This document shows positions 47,870-60,800 of a DNA stretch of 64,000 nucleotides, piece after piece; position 1 is the first letter of the stretch, and every line of letters begins with the position of its first letter. This DNA comes from Kudoa neothunni (taxonomy: Eukaryota; Cnidaria). The translations under genes were made by a program, and so were the position numbers. Location of the stretch: contig OZ199840.1 of assembly GCA_964304625.1 (NCBI GenBank), forward strand, positions 620,001 through 684,000, given 5' to 3'. A model generated the notes under the pieces. That model saw only the letters and a program-made list of their open reading frames with translations, was not told the origin of the DNA and ran no database searches.

Positions 47870-50685
47870 CAGGGGTGGGTAAACTTTTTTAGTACGCGGG
47901 CCACACCCATAAAAAATTAATTTTTGTACTGATAGAAGAAAGAAAATGTTTTGAAACTCATTCTTGATCGATTCAATATGTTTTTATTGATTAAAATAAA
48001 TTTTAATATTTTCGAAAATATATTTTCTTATTACAACTCTAAGTATTACTTACACAGGAAGAAATGTCCATATTGTATGAACTTTTAAAACAGCCCTTAT
48101 TCCGAAAATTTGAAATAATTCTTCCTCTTAAAAAACAACGTAAAGTATTCTAATTATAAAATTTTCCATAATAATTTAATAGGCGAGTTTTCATTCGCGG
48201 GAAATAAAAAACAAGCATCATATAAATATAATACTAAAAAAAAGAATTAATGTGATTAATGGAACTGGGACTATCATTAATAATTATTTCAAAATCGAGT
48301 GAAGATTGGAATCTGTCATTATCGCTCTATTTTGAGACTTGTTTATTTCATTACAGAGAACATTTGCTCACATATGTACGTTGATGCAAAAATAACAAAC
48401 ATTCTCTAAGAAAATCATCTCAAATTAGGAAACTTATCATTGTTGAGAGCAGAGTAAAAGCTAATCAAATTTTCTGTTTTGAACATTTTATTAGGGAAAT
48501 GTCGTCTTGCAGGTCTATTAATTCTAACTACGGTTCTTCTGGGGATGTTTCAATGTCACATGTAACAGGCGAACAGAGCGAAGAAAAGTCACTTTCGATT
48601 AACCAAAAATCGGGAAATCATCTGGCTAACTCTTCTTTTAACCCTATTACCTGGGAACTATATTTATCACATAATGTTTTGGGGGATTATGATTTTTCAG
48701 TGTTAGAAATGGATTAAGTTTTGATTTTTAATTTGATTAGAAAATAGTTGAAATTTTAGTTGGAAGGATTTAACTTCCGAAAATAACTCGTGAGCAAATA
48801 AGCATTTCCCTATGTAATTTTGCATTCAAGCCATTCATCTTTTCCATTAATCTAAAGCGAATGCAAAATCACATAACTATTCATGATTTTTGATTTTATC
48901 AGCAAAATCACTCGTGCCCGCAATGTTTAAAAAGAGGGAAATTTCGGTTTTCAAGGCCCATCCATACTTAACCATCGTACATTAATGTAATAGAGTAAAT
49001 CGGCAAAATCAGATTTAATGTCCTCTTAAAAGCTCCTAAATTGCCTATGTAGAAGAGCTCTTGATCTTATAATATTAGCAGCACACACTACAGGGGCCAA
49101 AACATGCTCAAATTTCAATGAAGATTTACACAAGCTTTCTTGGTGTATAATGTATAATGAAATGAAATGAAAAAATTTTGTGTGAAGGGAAATCTTCATT
49201 GATTTTACCATTCATCAATTTTATTAGCCAGAGTGTTTTCCCACAAGTGAAGGCGCTCCATCAGTAGTGAGTAGTGACACTGGTGAGTTTGTCCAAGCTT
49301 AAACCAGAACTGTTCAAACTATTCGTAACGCCATAAAAAAAATCTTGTCCAGTTGTGATATTCTTGAAGCATTCAAGTGATAAAAGCTCCTCGGTAATTT
49401 TGAAAATACGGTCAATTCCTTTTACAAAATAAGTAGTTGAGCGATATCGGTAGCATCTGCATTTTCGTCCAAAGCAATAGAATAGTACTCAAAGTTTGAA
49501 ATTTTTTCAATTCTTCAAACGATTGTTCTTCGTGATAGAGGAATAGCTTAAATTTTCGAGATGACTTCAGGGCACACAACATTCATAACATCTATAAAAC
49601 ATTTTTTAATAAACGCTCCAACCGATAATGCCTTGTTATGTTTACAAATTTGTGGAAAAGCATAAAACTAGTTGTCTCTTCATCTCTTTGGGTGGATGTT
49701 GCTTCTCAAAATGAATTTTTGTTGGGTTTCAAAATTTATACCATATCAGATGCTTTCTTTTTCAATTCCTGTGACAAATTGCATCCAAAATTGGAATATT
49801 CGGTTTGATAATGGCATTTCAAGTTGTATTCATTGTACACAACAATTGTGTCACGTCAGATCAAACACACAACCATATTATGATGCTGGTGAAACAGTAC
49901 TTTTAAGTCCACTCGTGATTGAAACTTTAACATTCGTCTTCAATTTTTCTTTTTTAATAGATTGAAACTAGCCATATCAACAAACTTTGTATATTAAAGA
50001 AAGTTTCGACAAAAATTTTAAAAACAATGGTTTCATCACAAGTATAAAAAAGGAGACCACTGTTTATATTGCCATCTTCCGGCATATTTTTCATCTTTTT
50101 TTAAGAGCGATATGTTTAAATCATTTTATAATAGTAAATAAATTTATCTCCACTTATATAAAATGTGAAATAATTCGAATAGAAAAATGCTCATCGATCA
50201 GTAGATCCATGAATACCGATTAAACCAAGTCTACATTACGATATTACAAGTTGGTAGAAAATAATTTATAATGAACTTATTATATCACAATTAATTAGCT
50301 TCTGAGGACAAATAAGGAGAGATTTTTAATTTTTATGACTGATGTTATCTATTAGATATTTGAGATTATTTTTAATATATATAGTCCTTTTTTGGATGAA
50401 TATTTAGAAATTACACTATGATATGAAACGATTTTTAATGAAATTATTACTTATTTTTTTAATTATATTTTCTCGTAGAATGATTGTTTGTAACTATATT
50501 AGAATTTTCATACTTAATTCATTTAGGCATGACGTTTGTGATGAATTATTTTAAAATTTTTGAATACAATATACATTAAATTTCGTTAAACTAAATTAAA
50601 CATTTTGATTATGAAAATTAGGTATATAAATTTAAATTTATTAGAAATAAAAAAAACTTTCGCGGCCGGAGTTTGTCCACCCCCG
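47870..50685 (-). mobile_element. hAT-family transposon of the GTF2IRD2/ZBED type, inactivated
   Basis: The left end (47870) reads CAGGGGTGGGTAAACTTTTT followed by GCGGGCCACACC. The reverse complement of the right end (about 50661-50685) reads CGGGGGTGGACAAACTCCGG. Both match the hAT consensus CAGGGGTGGGCAAACt.CGGCCCGCGG. The transposase lies on the minus strand between them. Flanking 8-bp sequences do not match, so either the target duplication has decayed or one end is from another copy. Confidence 0.75.
48560..49600 (-). pseudogene. hAT transposase (GTF2IRD2-like), broken
   Basis: On the minus strand, from about 49530 downwards, the reading is FEYYSIALDENADATDIAQLL, then TEELLSLECFK...GQDFF, SLDKLTSVTT and TDGAPSLVGKH. 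These match the hAT/GTF2IRD2 blocks FYSLALDES.DvsDtAQLLiF, teElLs...lkg.T.GeDlF and sv.TDGAPsMvG. Below them, IIHQESLCKSSLKFEHVL and FIRSR.L.HRQFR (49026-49211) match ciIHQEaLC.k.L....v....vnFIRsr.LnHRqF. A DIKSDF.DLLYYINVRWLS block follows. Stops and frame changes are frequent, so this is a dead gene. The unrelated plus-strand ORF at 48499-48717 overlaps it and is probably spurious. Confidence 0.75.
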
Positions 50686-51373
50686 AAATAGCCAGTAAAT
50701 GCTTGTAAATGGGATTTGTATCCATGCGGAAGTCCGAATTATCGTAAAGCAAATGTACTTTTATCAATGATAACAAAAATTGAATATTAAAGAAAAGTTT
50801 TAAGGAGAATTAGATGGAAAAATATACATACATTATAAAAAATTGCCATCCAACTAAAGGAAAATGATTTTTATCGCATGCTCATCTGAGCAAAAATAGG
50901 ATTAAAGGTGGGAAAATTGTGCGAAAAAATCTTTAATCTACTTTGGGCCGAAAAAACAAGGATAAAAACGTTTTACTGATTTAAAATTTCACAAATATTT
51001 AAACAAAGGAGAGTTATAATGGATTCCTTGAAATTTAGAACGCTTCTAATACGATTATTGTAAGACTTCCAAAAGTACGAAAGATCGGTTATCTACAGTA
51101 TAGGTTACATGTATACACATTATAACAAAAAAATTGAATCATACGCAAAAAAATCCATTCTCAATGTAAAATAACAAAAATTTACACACTATAAATTTGT
51201 ATAAAAAAAGGAATCAAGCTTAATTAAGGTAAGTGGAAATAGAGCGGCACTAATTATTTGTAGAAGACATTATTAGGGACCTGAATGGGATCCATTCGAG
51301 TCCTAGGGTACCCAACAGTTGACATAGTCTGTTTTGTTTTGGTAATTTGTATTTGGATTGTTTAAGAAAGAGT
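50686..51373. other. AT-rich intergenic region
   Basis: No feature is recognised between the hAT right end and the stop codon of the DYRK-type kinase. Confidence 0.4.
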
Positions 51374-54300
51374 TTAAGCGTTGCTTTGCAGTTTGATAGT
51401 TTTCAGATCTGTCATTTGATGATGGTTAACCGTTGGAAGGTTATTGAAACTGGTGTTGTTCAACAAAGTCGTTGTATTGGTAGAAGAATGGTCGTTCAAC
51501 ATGTTGGATATATCGCTTGTAGATGGGACAATGAGGTTTGAACGAGAAAGTATTGGGAGACCATCAATGGTTGTAAAATTAGTTTATTACTGTAAGGTGT
51601 AACAGTGGATGGACTATTACTCGTTAAGTTGTTATCAGTGTAGTACGAGTTGAGATCGGTTCGAATATTCACACTTTTGATTGGCTTTGATGTTATTTTC
51701 GGGGGCTGACCTGATATCAAGTTGAGTTACTGTGTCTTTGATATCGTTTGAAGAAACCAAATTACCAGGCGGCAGTGTATTGAAGTAGGGAAATTGAGGT
51801 AGTATTGTTGGGTGGGAGTGCGTTATCATTCTCGGTTAGAAAAATTTTTGGATTTTCGATGAATCGATCCACTCAGTAATAGACGGTTGGAATGCTGCTC
51901 ATATTAATATCGTTGGATGATATGTAGTTGATAGAATGAAAATAACGGTCAATTATGGATGGATTTGTAATAGCATAAGTTTGTTTTGGTATGATAGATG
52001 AGCGATTATTTGATATATAGTTATTGTTTCTAGCGGACCGATGTTGATGCACTACTCTGCGGAATGTAACGAAGCTGATGCCTTAACAGTGCTTGGGATT
52101 TTGAGAATGTAGTGAAACCAAATTAAAAATAAAGGGGTGGGAACATGAGATCGTAAGGATTGGCTCTTTTTTCGTGGTCGTAGTTTTAACATTGAGAATA
52201 TAAAATTTTCAAAAGAGTCGTCCAGTCCGGAAACCCCTCTATACAAGAGGTTTTCACCTACTTTGAAGGTGGGATTGTTGGATTTATTTCGAAGTAGGTA
52301 ATCTCGTAAGGATTTGAAAAGGGTCCACTGAAATTGATTGAGTTATCAGTATAAAAGTTGTAGGTTCTATTGATAGTATCGTAATTGAAAAATTTGTGAG
52401 CTTTTCTCGATTTCGCAATCATCTCAACTGGTGGTAAACCAAGGTATTGTATTATTTGGGCCATTTGATCCATTTCATTTCGACCACAAAACAACGGTTC
52501 ACATGTAGACATTTCGGCAAGCAAGCAACCCAAACTCCATATGTCTATGGGTTTAGAATAGTTGAGTTCAAGCATCACTTCAGGGGCGCGATAAAAGCGG
52601 CTTTGTATATAGGTGTAGATTTGACCCCCAACTTTGCATGAGCTTCCAAAATCGACCAATTTCACAAACCCTTCACAACTGGGTGTAACCATGATATTCT
52701 CAGGTTTGAGGTCACAATGGATTATGTCATGGTCATAAAGCAATGTCATTGAAAGCAGTAATTTGAAAGTGATGGTTTTAATAGTGGTCAAGTCGAGTCC
52801 GTTTCCGCGGGTCATTTGCAACAGTTCATATAAATTCATATTCAACAATTCAAACACCAAACATCTATGATTATTCCACATGAAATCATCCAGCAGACGC
52901 ACTACATGATTTTCACTGCGATCGTGGGCGTTAAGTTCTTGTAGGATTGATTTTTCGATCAACGATTGGGAGATCGAAGCGTTATTGTCAGACATTATAA
53001 CTTTGAGAGCCACAAATTTTTTTTCAACAAAGTCATAGCTTCGAAAAAACCTAACCAAAATTGAATGAATTAACTGTCAACACACAAAAATCACCTTTCC
53101 AAAAGATCCTTTTCCCAACATTTTCATTAATTTATATCGAGAATTCAGTAGAAATATTGGCTGATACTAGATCACTGGTTTCATTTGGAATGTTTGAAAG
53201 TGTGATGTTATTATTGCTGGATTCGAAATTTTGACCTTGAAGGTTACCGACGAAATCGGTGATGTTAGGGGGATTGATTGCGATCACACAGTTTCGGTTG
53301 GTTTGATTGGCATGATTAGAATGGATGAGGTTTTGTCCTCCAATTTCCAGATTGTTGATAGCAGCAGCATTTAGGTTTATGTTTTGTCCGATAGTTCGGA
53401 TGTTATGGCGCGTAGTTGTGACTGCGAGATTGGCGTTGCGAGCCACTGCTTCTATATTATTAACAGCAATGGCGTTGAGCTCGATAGGTTGACAGATGGC
53501 AGCCATTTTGTTATTTCTGTGGTTGTTGTTGTTGTTGTTGAGATTGGCAGGTCTTCCAATGTGTTGCAAGTTATTAGAGGCGATAGTATTGAGGCAACTG
53601 AAATTTGGAGCAATAGTTCCCATCACATTTGTAACAACGGGATTTAGACTGATGGTGTTTTGGATCGCAGGTTGAGGGTTGTTGATTGGCAAATTTCGCG
53701 CCATCATTTGATTGTTGTTTCGGTTAGTTGTTAATAGGCCAGGAATTTGGCCAATAGCTTCTAGATTGTTAAAAGAATTATTGTTGACGTTTGGGGGCAG
53801 GTTGAACCCACTCAAAACCTTGATGAACCACTTTAGATTCGGTGGGGTTGTTGAAATTGAAATTTCGGGTAATAGTTCCCAAATTATTGACTAACGTGTT
53901 TTGATAAGAAGGTTCGTAACGATAATTTAAATCAAGGGATGCGTCTTGGGGTTGACTTTCCCCACTCGTTAAAACTTTGTATTTGAGTGTTGATAAATGA
54001 GTGTTCAACTAAGGGTTGGTTGGTGGTCGAAGGTTGTGGCTGTAAGTTACAAGATTCATTGATGTACTTGGTCACCAAATTGTTATACAAAATATTTCTC
54101 ACCAAAGGTGGCATTAATGTTATGGGGTTGTTGGAAGCATCTTCTCCCGCTCCTCCGCGTTCAACAGGAGGTGGTGCGTTAGATTTTAATTCTGTTACAT
54201 TTGTGGGAGCTCTAGGATAGTCACAGTTTAGATTTTCATTCTTTTGAATAGTCAGTTTTCTTTTGTTGGTGTATATTGATTTGGAAGCACGCACACAATC

Positions 54301-54706
54301 ACGATGTTTGAGTGGATTGCAATTTTTGGCAGATTGCCAGTTTAAAGAATTTCTTTTCACGTAAATTCCTCTTTGATTATTATTGACGGTATTATCGTTG
54401 TAAGAACTATGTTTGTTGTTGTTATTATTACTATTATTATTTGAGGGGATTGCAGTATTGACAAAAAAAGTTGTCCCTTGATATGGAGGAAGAGGAGACA
54501 TTTTGTTGAGAACGGCACTCCCCCTTGATTACATTTGTTGGAGTCTATGAAAAAGTTACAAAAAACCATTGTAAAATGTGTTCACCCTCATTTAAGTTTT
54601 TCTTTTTATGCATAATGTTGGATTTATTATCGGCTTTGGTTTGAGAACATTTTCTGCTGTCGGTGTAGTGTGGTGAGGGTTGTAATTTCGTACTCTGAGT
54701 TATCAT
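51374..54706 (-). CDS. DYRK-family protein kinase with Asn-rich flanking regions
   Basis: DYRKs are dual-specificity kinases that autophosphorylate an activation-loop Tyr and then act on Ser/Thr. The glycine loop GKGSFGK lies at 53095-53121. After a short intron comes YDFVEKKFVALKVI (53040-52990, VAIK Lys), then CLVFELLNMNLYELL, IIHCDLKPEN (catalytic loop), VDFGSSC (DFG), IYTYIQSRFYRAPEV (the YxY loop diagnostic for DYRK), DIWSLGCLLAEM and LGLPPVEMI. The last kinase helix, SMLKLRPRKR (about 52165-52195), needs one A removed from an A6 run. The region 53132-54501 is extremely Asn-rich, as is the C-terminal tail ending at 51374 (SNA, stop). Several single-base offsets interrupt these low-complexity parts. 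A 5' exon beginning MITQSTKLQ at 54706 is likely. The kinase core matches DYRK1 best; the flanks are lineage-specific. Confidence 0.8.
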
Positions 54707-55724
54707 AATTCTAAAAAAATACATTACAATCGAACAAAATTCAGAAAATACTACAAAGAATTGATTAAAAATTCATACAGCATTTTAAACTACTATATGA
54801 CCAAAACAATGAAAATAATGACGAAAAAAGCCGACTATAGAGATATAGGGATGTTGTTTATTTATTTGCAAAACTTGGTGGGTGAGATGATGACTAATAA
54901 AAACTCATATATGAAACACCCAATAGCTTAATCGTAAACAGATTTTATCAAACGGTTTAATTTTACGATTATATGGATGTATATATCACAGTAGCACACT
55001 GTAAATATACTAATAGCTTTAAGTATTTTAATCCAACATTCGAAAATAAGTTAAATCTAATCACAACCTATTTATATGCGCACAGCTTTTGATTCTAATA
55101 TTTATAGGATACAATAATCTGAATGGATTGTTGCATGAAACCATCCATACAAAACACAATGGAATAATAATTACGACACGATCTCGGTTGGGTTCATGTA
55201 ACGACATTGTATCATCGTACACAACACTATTACGGGATATACTTATGAGATATATAATGGTCACTGAATAGATAAGAGATGAATGGATGAAAGGTGGGGC
55301 AAATGAATGAGAAAGGCACACCAATCCAACACACCACATCACTAAATAGTTGTATCAGTATAATACCTACCAATACATATAAACACAATATATCTATCTA
55401 AAACTGTATATATAGCTATAGATAATATTTGGTAGCCTATAGACAATCAACCTACTCAATATCGGCCCGCATCCAATATTACGTTTACATTTATATTTGT
55501 TTGATCCAGTTGCAAACAATATGATCAAATATACCCTTACAAATTAGCATCAATAGTATCGATATATTTACCTACCGACTTGTATTGAGTGTGGAATTGG
55601 TTCCAACAAAAACTGAATCGCCAGGCAGTGTTGCTAGCTTCATCCACAAAATGATACTCTAGTAACAGGGCTATCATCGATTATTGTCTGCGAGATTAGT
55701 TACTATTACGAGATACTACATATT

Positions 55725-55739
55725 CACTCTCATAGAGTG
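55725..55739. repeat. Short inverted repeat
   Basis: CACTCT, a 3-base loop, then AGAGTG. Perfect 6-bp arms. Confidence 0.6.
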
Positions 55740-55938
55740 TGAGTTGCGTCACTGTTGGTTAGTACACCATGGCAACCCCATGACGTAACAAAAAACTTCA
55801 TCCAAAACACCCACTTTGTCAAATCAATTCAAACCAACTCAAAACGTTTTAAACCAACTTAGGAAGTGCTATGCAGTAGCAATGGAATTGTTGAAAATAA
55901 TCATCTCACACCACCCAACCAACCGCACAACTTAAAAC

Positions 55939-55956
55939 CATCACTCTGGAGTGATG
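55939..55956. repeat. Short inverted repeat
   Basis: CATCACTC, a 2-base centre, then GAGTGATG. Perfect 8-bp arms. Confidence 0.8.
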
Positions 55957-56015
55957 ATAAAAAATGCTGATAATTACCAAAACTATAGCGACAATCAGAA
56001 TAAAAATATCGAAAC

Positions 56016-56035
56016 CTATTCACCATAGTGAATAG
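56016..56035. repeat. Short inverted repeat
   Basis: CTATTCAC, a 4-base loop, then GTGAATAG. Perfect 8-bp arms. Confidence 0.8.
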
Positions 56036-56476
56036 CTACCAAAGAGAGGAAACCAACCCAAACGGAAATCAACCAAAATTTACGTATTAGGTTTTCATTC
56101 AAAATAGGCACCCCACCGCAAATATAGCACGAATTATTCAACTGGTTTTTGTGTTAAAAATAAAAAAATTACATGATCCCGTAGGTAGCGTTGATCACTA
56201 GGATAAGGATATTTTGGGGTGGTTGTTTTTCCTACTACTATTCTCCAACCTATAATCTTATCACTATTAAAAAGCAACACCTACAAAAATAATATTAATC
56301 TATCAGAACTATTATAAACACATTAAAAATATTTTTTTAACAACTGGGTAGAATTCCATTATATTACAGGATGATAAGGGTTATTACTGCTGGTTGAGAA
56401 GTGGGGTGGGAATAGTGGGTTTCGGTAGAAAAAATACGCACTAACTTGAGAAATTACGAACCAACAGCTACACTAA

Positions 56477-56508
56477 ATCACACCCTATACGCATCAACAG
56501 GGTGTGAT
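56477..56508. repeat. Inverted repeat with 10-bp arms
   Basis: ATCACACCCT, a 12-base loop, then AGGGTGTGAT. Perfect 10-bp arms. Confidence 0.85.
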
Positions 56509-57796
56509 ATGTGTTGATTAGTTGAGTAGTGTTATGTGGTTGCGTTATCTGTACTGTAGACGCCGAACCAGCATACCAATTCACAAATAACGACAACCAA
56601 AAACTACCTAATACTATTACATAAGATTAAACAAATAGATTAAAAGATTGTAAAAATTTTCCACCATTCTCCACCACACAACTGGTAATGTTGGGTCGGG
56701 ATGGGAATATTAGGATAAGAACGAATTTTTGTTTGTCCCACAACCAAATATCAGCTTAATAGGTTATCCAATCAATCTACAATTTGTCTCCACCATTCTA
56801 ATACTATTAACTAGGCGAGCTAAATAAACAGTCTAATTTTAAATAGCTCATTCTGTGTTTATGTGTTCGAGTTAAATAGTGATTCTGTGAGGTGACAATT
56901 GTTCAATGTGGAATGTACACCTATCCAAACCAAATAGATTAACGCAGATTGTTGTGGTGTGTTGATGTTAGCCAATAACTCTGTCACACAAAACAACCAA
57001 TTGACAAATCCACTTTTAAATATGCTGGTCAAAGTGGTTGATTCAACCATCAAACAGGTCCACAACATTAGTCACAACTAATCCCACCCTACTCTAATCT
57101 GTTTTCAAACCAGCTATTGGGACAGTTAGCCCGTTCACCCACTTATCGTTATGGTGCAAAAATAGTTGTTAATCTTAATCCATAAAAGTAATTAAACGAC
57201 GAAAATAATAAAGTATTTCGGATGGTGTAGACGATTATTGATCTTTCTCAAGATCTTGTTCTCTATCTATATTGAGTGATTTGTGGCGCACTCAAATTCC
57301 TACCTCCTACCAATTTTATATTAGGTTGAGTTGTGGTGGGAAAAAATAATGCTACTAGAGAAAACCAAATTGCTAATAATCTAATGGAGTTGATAGTTAG
57401 ATTGGGTAATGCTTAAAATTAAGCACAGCTAAATAAGCTATTCAGATATTACTTTTAGTTGACAAAATAGTTTTTCTTCCCCACCAGTTATTATTGAGTG
57501 ATCTGCGCAGATGTTATATTGGGCGTTGTAAATATTCTTAGAAATATATACTTTGGTGTGGTGAGGTAATATGTACAAGTGTGTATGAAATGATGAGGAA
57601 TTTAGATTTTCGATTATTGTTATTTATTATTATTAATTATTAGTTATCATTATTATCATTATTATTATAATAGGAAATTGGGGTTATAAAATGAAATTCC
57701 TATATAAATTAAAAAAAAATAAGATCTACATCTACATCTACGTCAACGTTAAAATGACTTAAGATGCTTTCATGGCGTCATATTAAATATAACATT

Positions 57797-57800
<4 letters not shown>

Positions 57801-57850
<50 letters not shown>

Positions 57851-57875
57851 CAGTCAGTCAGTCAGTCAGTCAGTC
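57801..57875. repeat. Tetranucleotide microsatellite (GTTA)n-(GTCA)n
   Basis: About twelve GTTA units pass without a gap into about six GTCA units. A single T-to-C change has been propagated through the right-hand part, showing directional homogenisation of the array. Confidence 0.97.
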
Positions 57876-60800
57876 TAATGAGTTTAAAGATTCTATAAAT
57901 TAATATTATATTGAAAGCAAAATATTATTTTATATTGAATTGAATAAAGAAGTTTTATAGATTAAACTAGAAATAATTAAAAAAACAAATGGGCTAATCA
58001 ATTATTTTAATCCGTCATTCAACTCAGGCGTTTGTCGATAGGGTGCGTCAACATTCTAACACCTGCGTATTAAAGGATGTAAATTAGAGCTTCTCTATGT
58101 TGGTTGCCGACAACCACAATAATAAATAATAATGGGTATTAAGAAAGATACGATACTAGGGATGAGGAAAACGAGTTGATGAGAGCAACGTTTATTTTTG
58201 CAATTACTGTGATCAAATTTTAAGCAATTTATTTCGAAATAATAAAAAAATATGATACACGCAATTTAACTTAATCTCGGCTTTAAAGAATATTATTTTC
58301 ATAAAAAAATATAACAGAAAAATTTAGGTGTCAACAAAATATTATAAAATTAAAATATTTGGGAAAAGTCGGATAAGCTTGTAATCACTGGATTTCTGTG
58401 CAAGAACGTCTATAATTCATATGTTTTTATTAGATATGACAAATACAGAATAATTGAGTTTGATCGAATTTTCAATGTGGTTAGTTTTACTAGATAAGTT
58501 AACTTAATCAAATACAGAGAGTAATCTACAGTTGATCGCTTTCAAGAAAAAAACTTCGTTTCGATAATATAACTTGAGAACGACGATCAATTTACTCATT
58601 ATATAAAATTGAATTTATATCGTTGTTTCGCATTATTAAGTTCCTATATTTAAAAAAATGCATCGCCATTCGTTGACATGGGGAACGCTTAATACGAGAT
58701 TAATCATCGTAATGTCACTCAAAAAATTAACTTTTAATTAAATTTAGACATGGAAGCGCAAAAAACTTTAAATTTTAAGGCTGTAAGAGGTGGGAACCTG
58801 AAACTAATAAAAAAGGATTGATTTAAATTTTAAGTCATTTTGTAGCGCGGATGTTTAATATATAAAGCGGAAATAATTAAATAAAAAATTGTATTTGAAT
58901 GAATATTCCTATGTTTAATTTAAAACTATGAAATAAAATAAAAGCAAGATAAAGATGAATCTATTTATGTTAAAGTCTTTGCAATAAATCAGTTTGAATA
59001 TTGGAGATAGCAAAATTGTGGGTAAACAGGTTTTTATTACCAACTGCCATTGAAATAAAAAAAATTGAAAAATGGGGGTATGTGACCATCAATTGTCGGA
59101 AAAAGAAAAAAACAAGCAGCTCTTTAAATAAAATTCAAGGAGATCATCGAAATAACAAAATACCACACAAATATAATCTGGCATAGCTACTTAAAATTGA
59201 AGATTACCCCTAACTACTACCTAAATTTTAAATCGATCGAATGAATAATCTCTGTCTACGATATTGGCGCCGGTTATTACTAAGAATTATGCGATATAAT
59301 ATAAAATCATCTTGTTTTGTATGGAGAATAGTTAAAATTGATCAAAAAATCAGCAGAAATAATTTAAGCAATATTACTTAATTTATAATTTATAGGGAAA
59401 ATTTTAATTGTAATTAGGAGTGCATGAATAATTATTTCATGAAATGAAATTTTTCTTATATTAATGGCAACTTTAATAAAAAATCAGAAATTAATGAAAT
59501 TTGACTTCCTCTATTAAATTATACCAACTAATTATGATATGATCTACATTAAAGTATTATCTGATACAGTTTAGATTATTCCTAGCCTAGTTTGGAAATA
59601 ACAGAAATTACTTTTTTTAGGAAAATTAGCTCGCCTTCTTGTTTCAGATGTTATTTGTTATATAAGAAGGAAATAGATATGAGACTAAACTTAGGTAAAT
59701 AACATCTTAATCAATTTTTTCAATAAAAATTTTATAACACTAAACTTTTCTTAGCTTTTAAATGTGTGTCAGAGTTATCAATGAGGTAATCAATGTAAAA
59801 CAGGAGATTGTATATTGTAGCTGTAATCGAAATACCGAGTTAAATCAATAATTTCCATTTTTATAAAAATAACATCGATTAAGTTGGTTATTTTTTGCCG
59901 TAATTGTACAAAATAACCTTTTATGACTATTAAAGTAGTTAGATAAGGTTCTCAAACGTAAAAATAAAAATCAAATATGAATATTAACGGCACGAATGAA
60001 TAATCGAGACTATTGTATAAATATTTACGCTCCACTTCTATATTCATTTAGAACGCAGAATCCGATAAACATCTGTAAAATAATATTTAAAAAAATTTTG
60101 CTTTGCAATTTAAGGGTGTAACTTTTAAATTAAAAAATATATAAGAATAAAAAAAATTACTAAAAACCATGACAATACACTTTTAATATTTTCGAATAGA
60201 AAATGTATAAACAATGAATAATCGAATATAACAGGTATGTGGTGCAGAATAAAATATTATTGTTTAATTATAATGCTATAATGCCATAATCGGGGATAAT
60301 TAAAGTATGAAGTAAAAATATACAGAACATAATCACTTTAATTAAAAAATAATAGAAATTATTATTTTTAATTGGCAAATGCAAGAATCAATTATATTAT
60401 TGCATGGGGCAATATTATAACAAAATAATTTTCCAATTTGTTTGGACAAGTTTAGCTAAATACATAAACGTGTAGTATTACAAATAAATATTATTCGCTT
60501 AAAATTATAGCCACATAATTCAACATAACGAAACTATTATTTGAGGCTAATATGATGAAACTATAAACCTAATGTATTAAGCATTAAACTCCTAATATGT
60601 TTTTGAACGATTTATCGTATTGAAAACAAATTTTCAGGTGAATAATGGAAGAATTTAACGCATCAATTCAAATGCTGCGCCATTGTTATATTTTAATTGG
60701 ACAACAAAACACTTCAACTGTATGATACAAAAGATAATCGCCGTATTTAATACCTGTCTTATAAATAAACTTTTCGAATAACAAAAAAAAATCAAACAGA

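Larger units (their letters stand above)
54707..57799. other. Region upstream of the DYRK gene, no coding sequence supported
   Basis: About 3 kb, somewhat less AT-extreme than the rest, without a supported ORF. It contains a cluster of short perfect inverted repeats and probably the promoter and 5' untranslated exon(s) of the DYRK-type gene. A splice acceptor at 54711-54716 (TTTTTTAG on the minus strand) supports an upstream non-coding exon. Confidence 0.4.

Noticed and set aside
48499-48717. Plus-strand ORF (MSSCRSINSNYG...) as a gene
   Set aside because: It lies antisense inside the hAT element, has no recognisable motif and no splice context.
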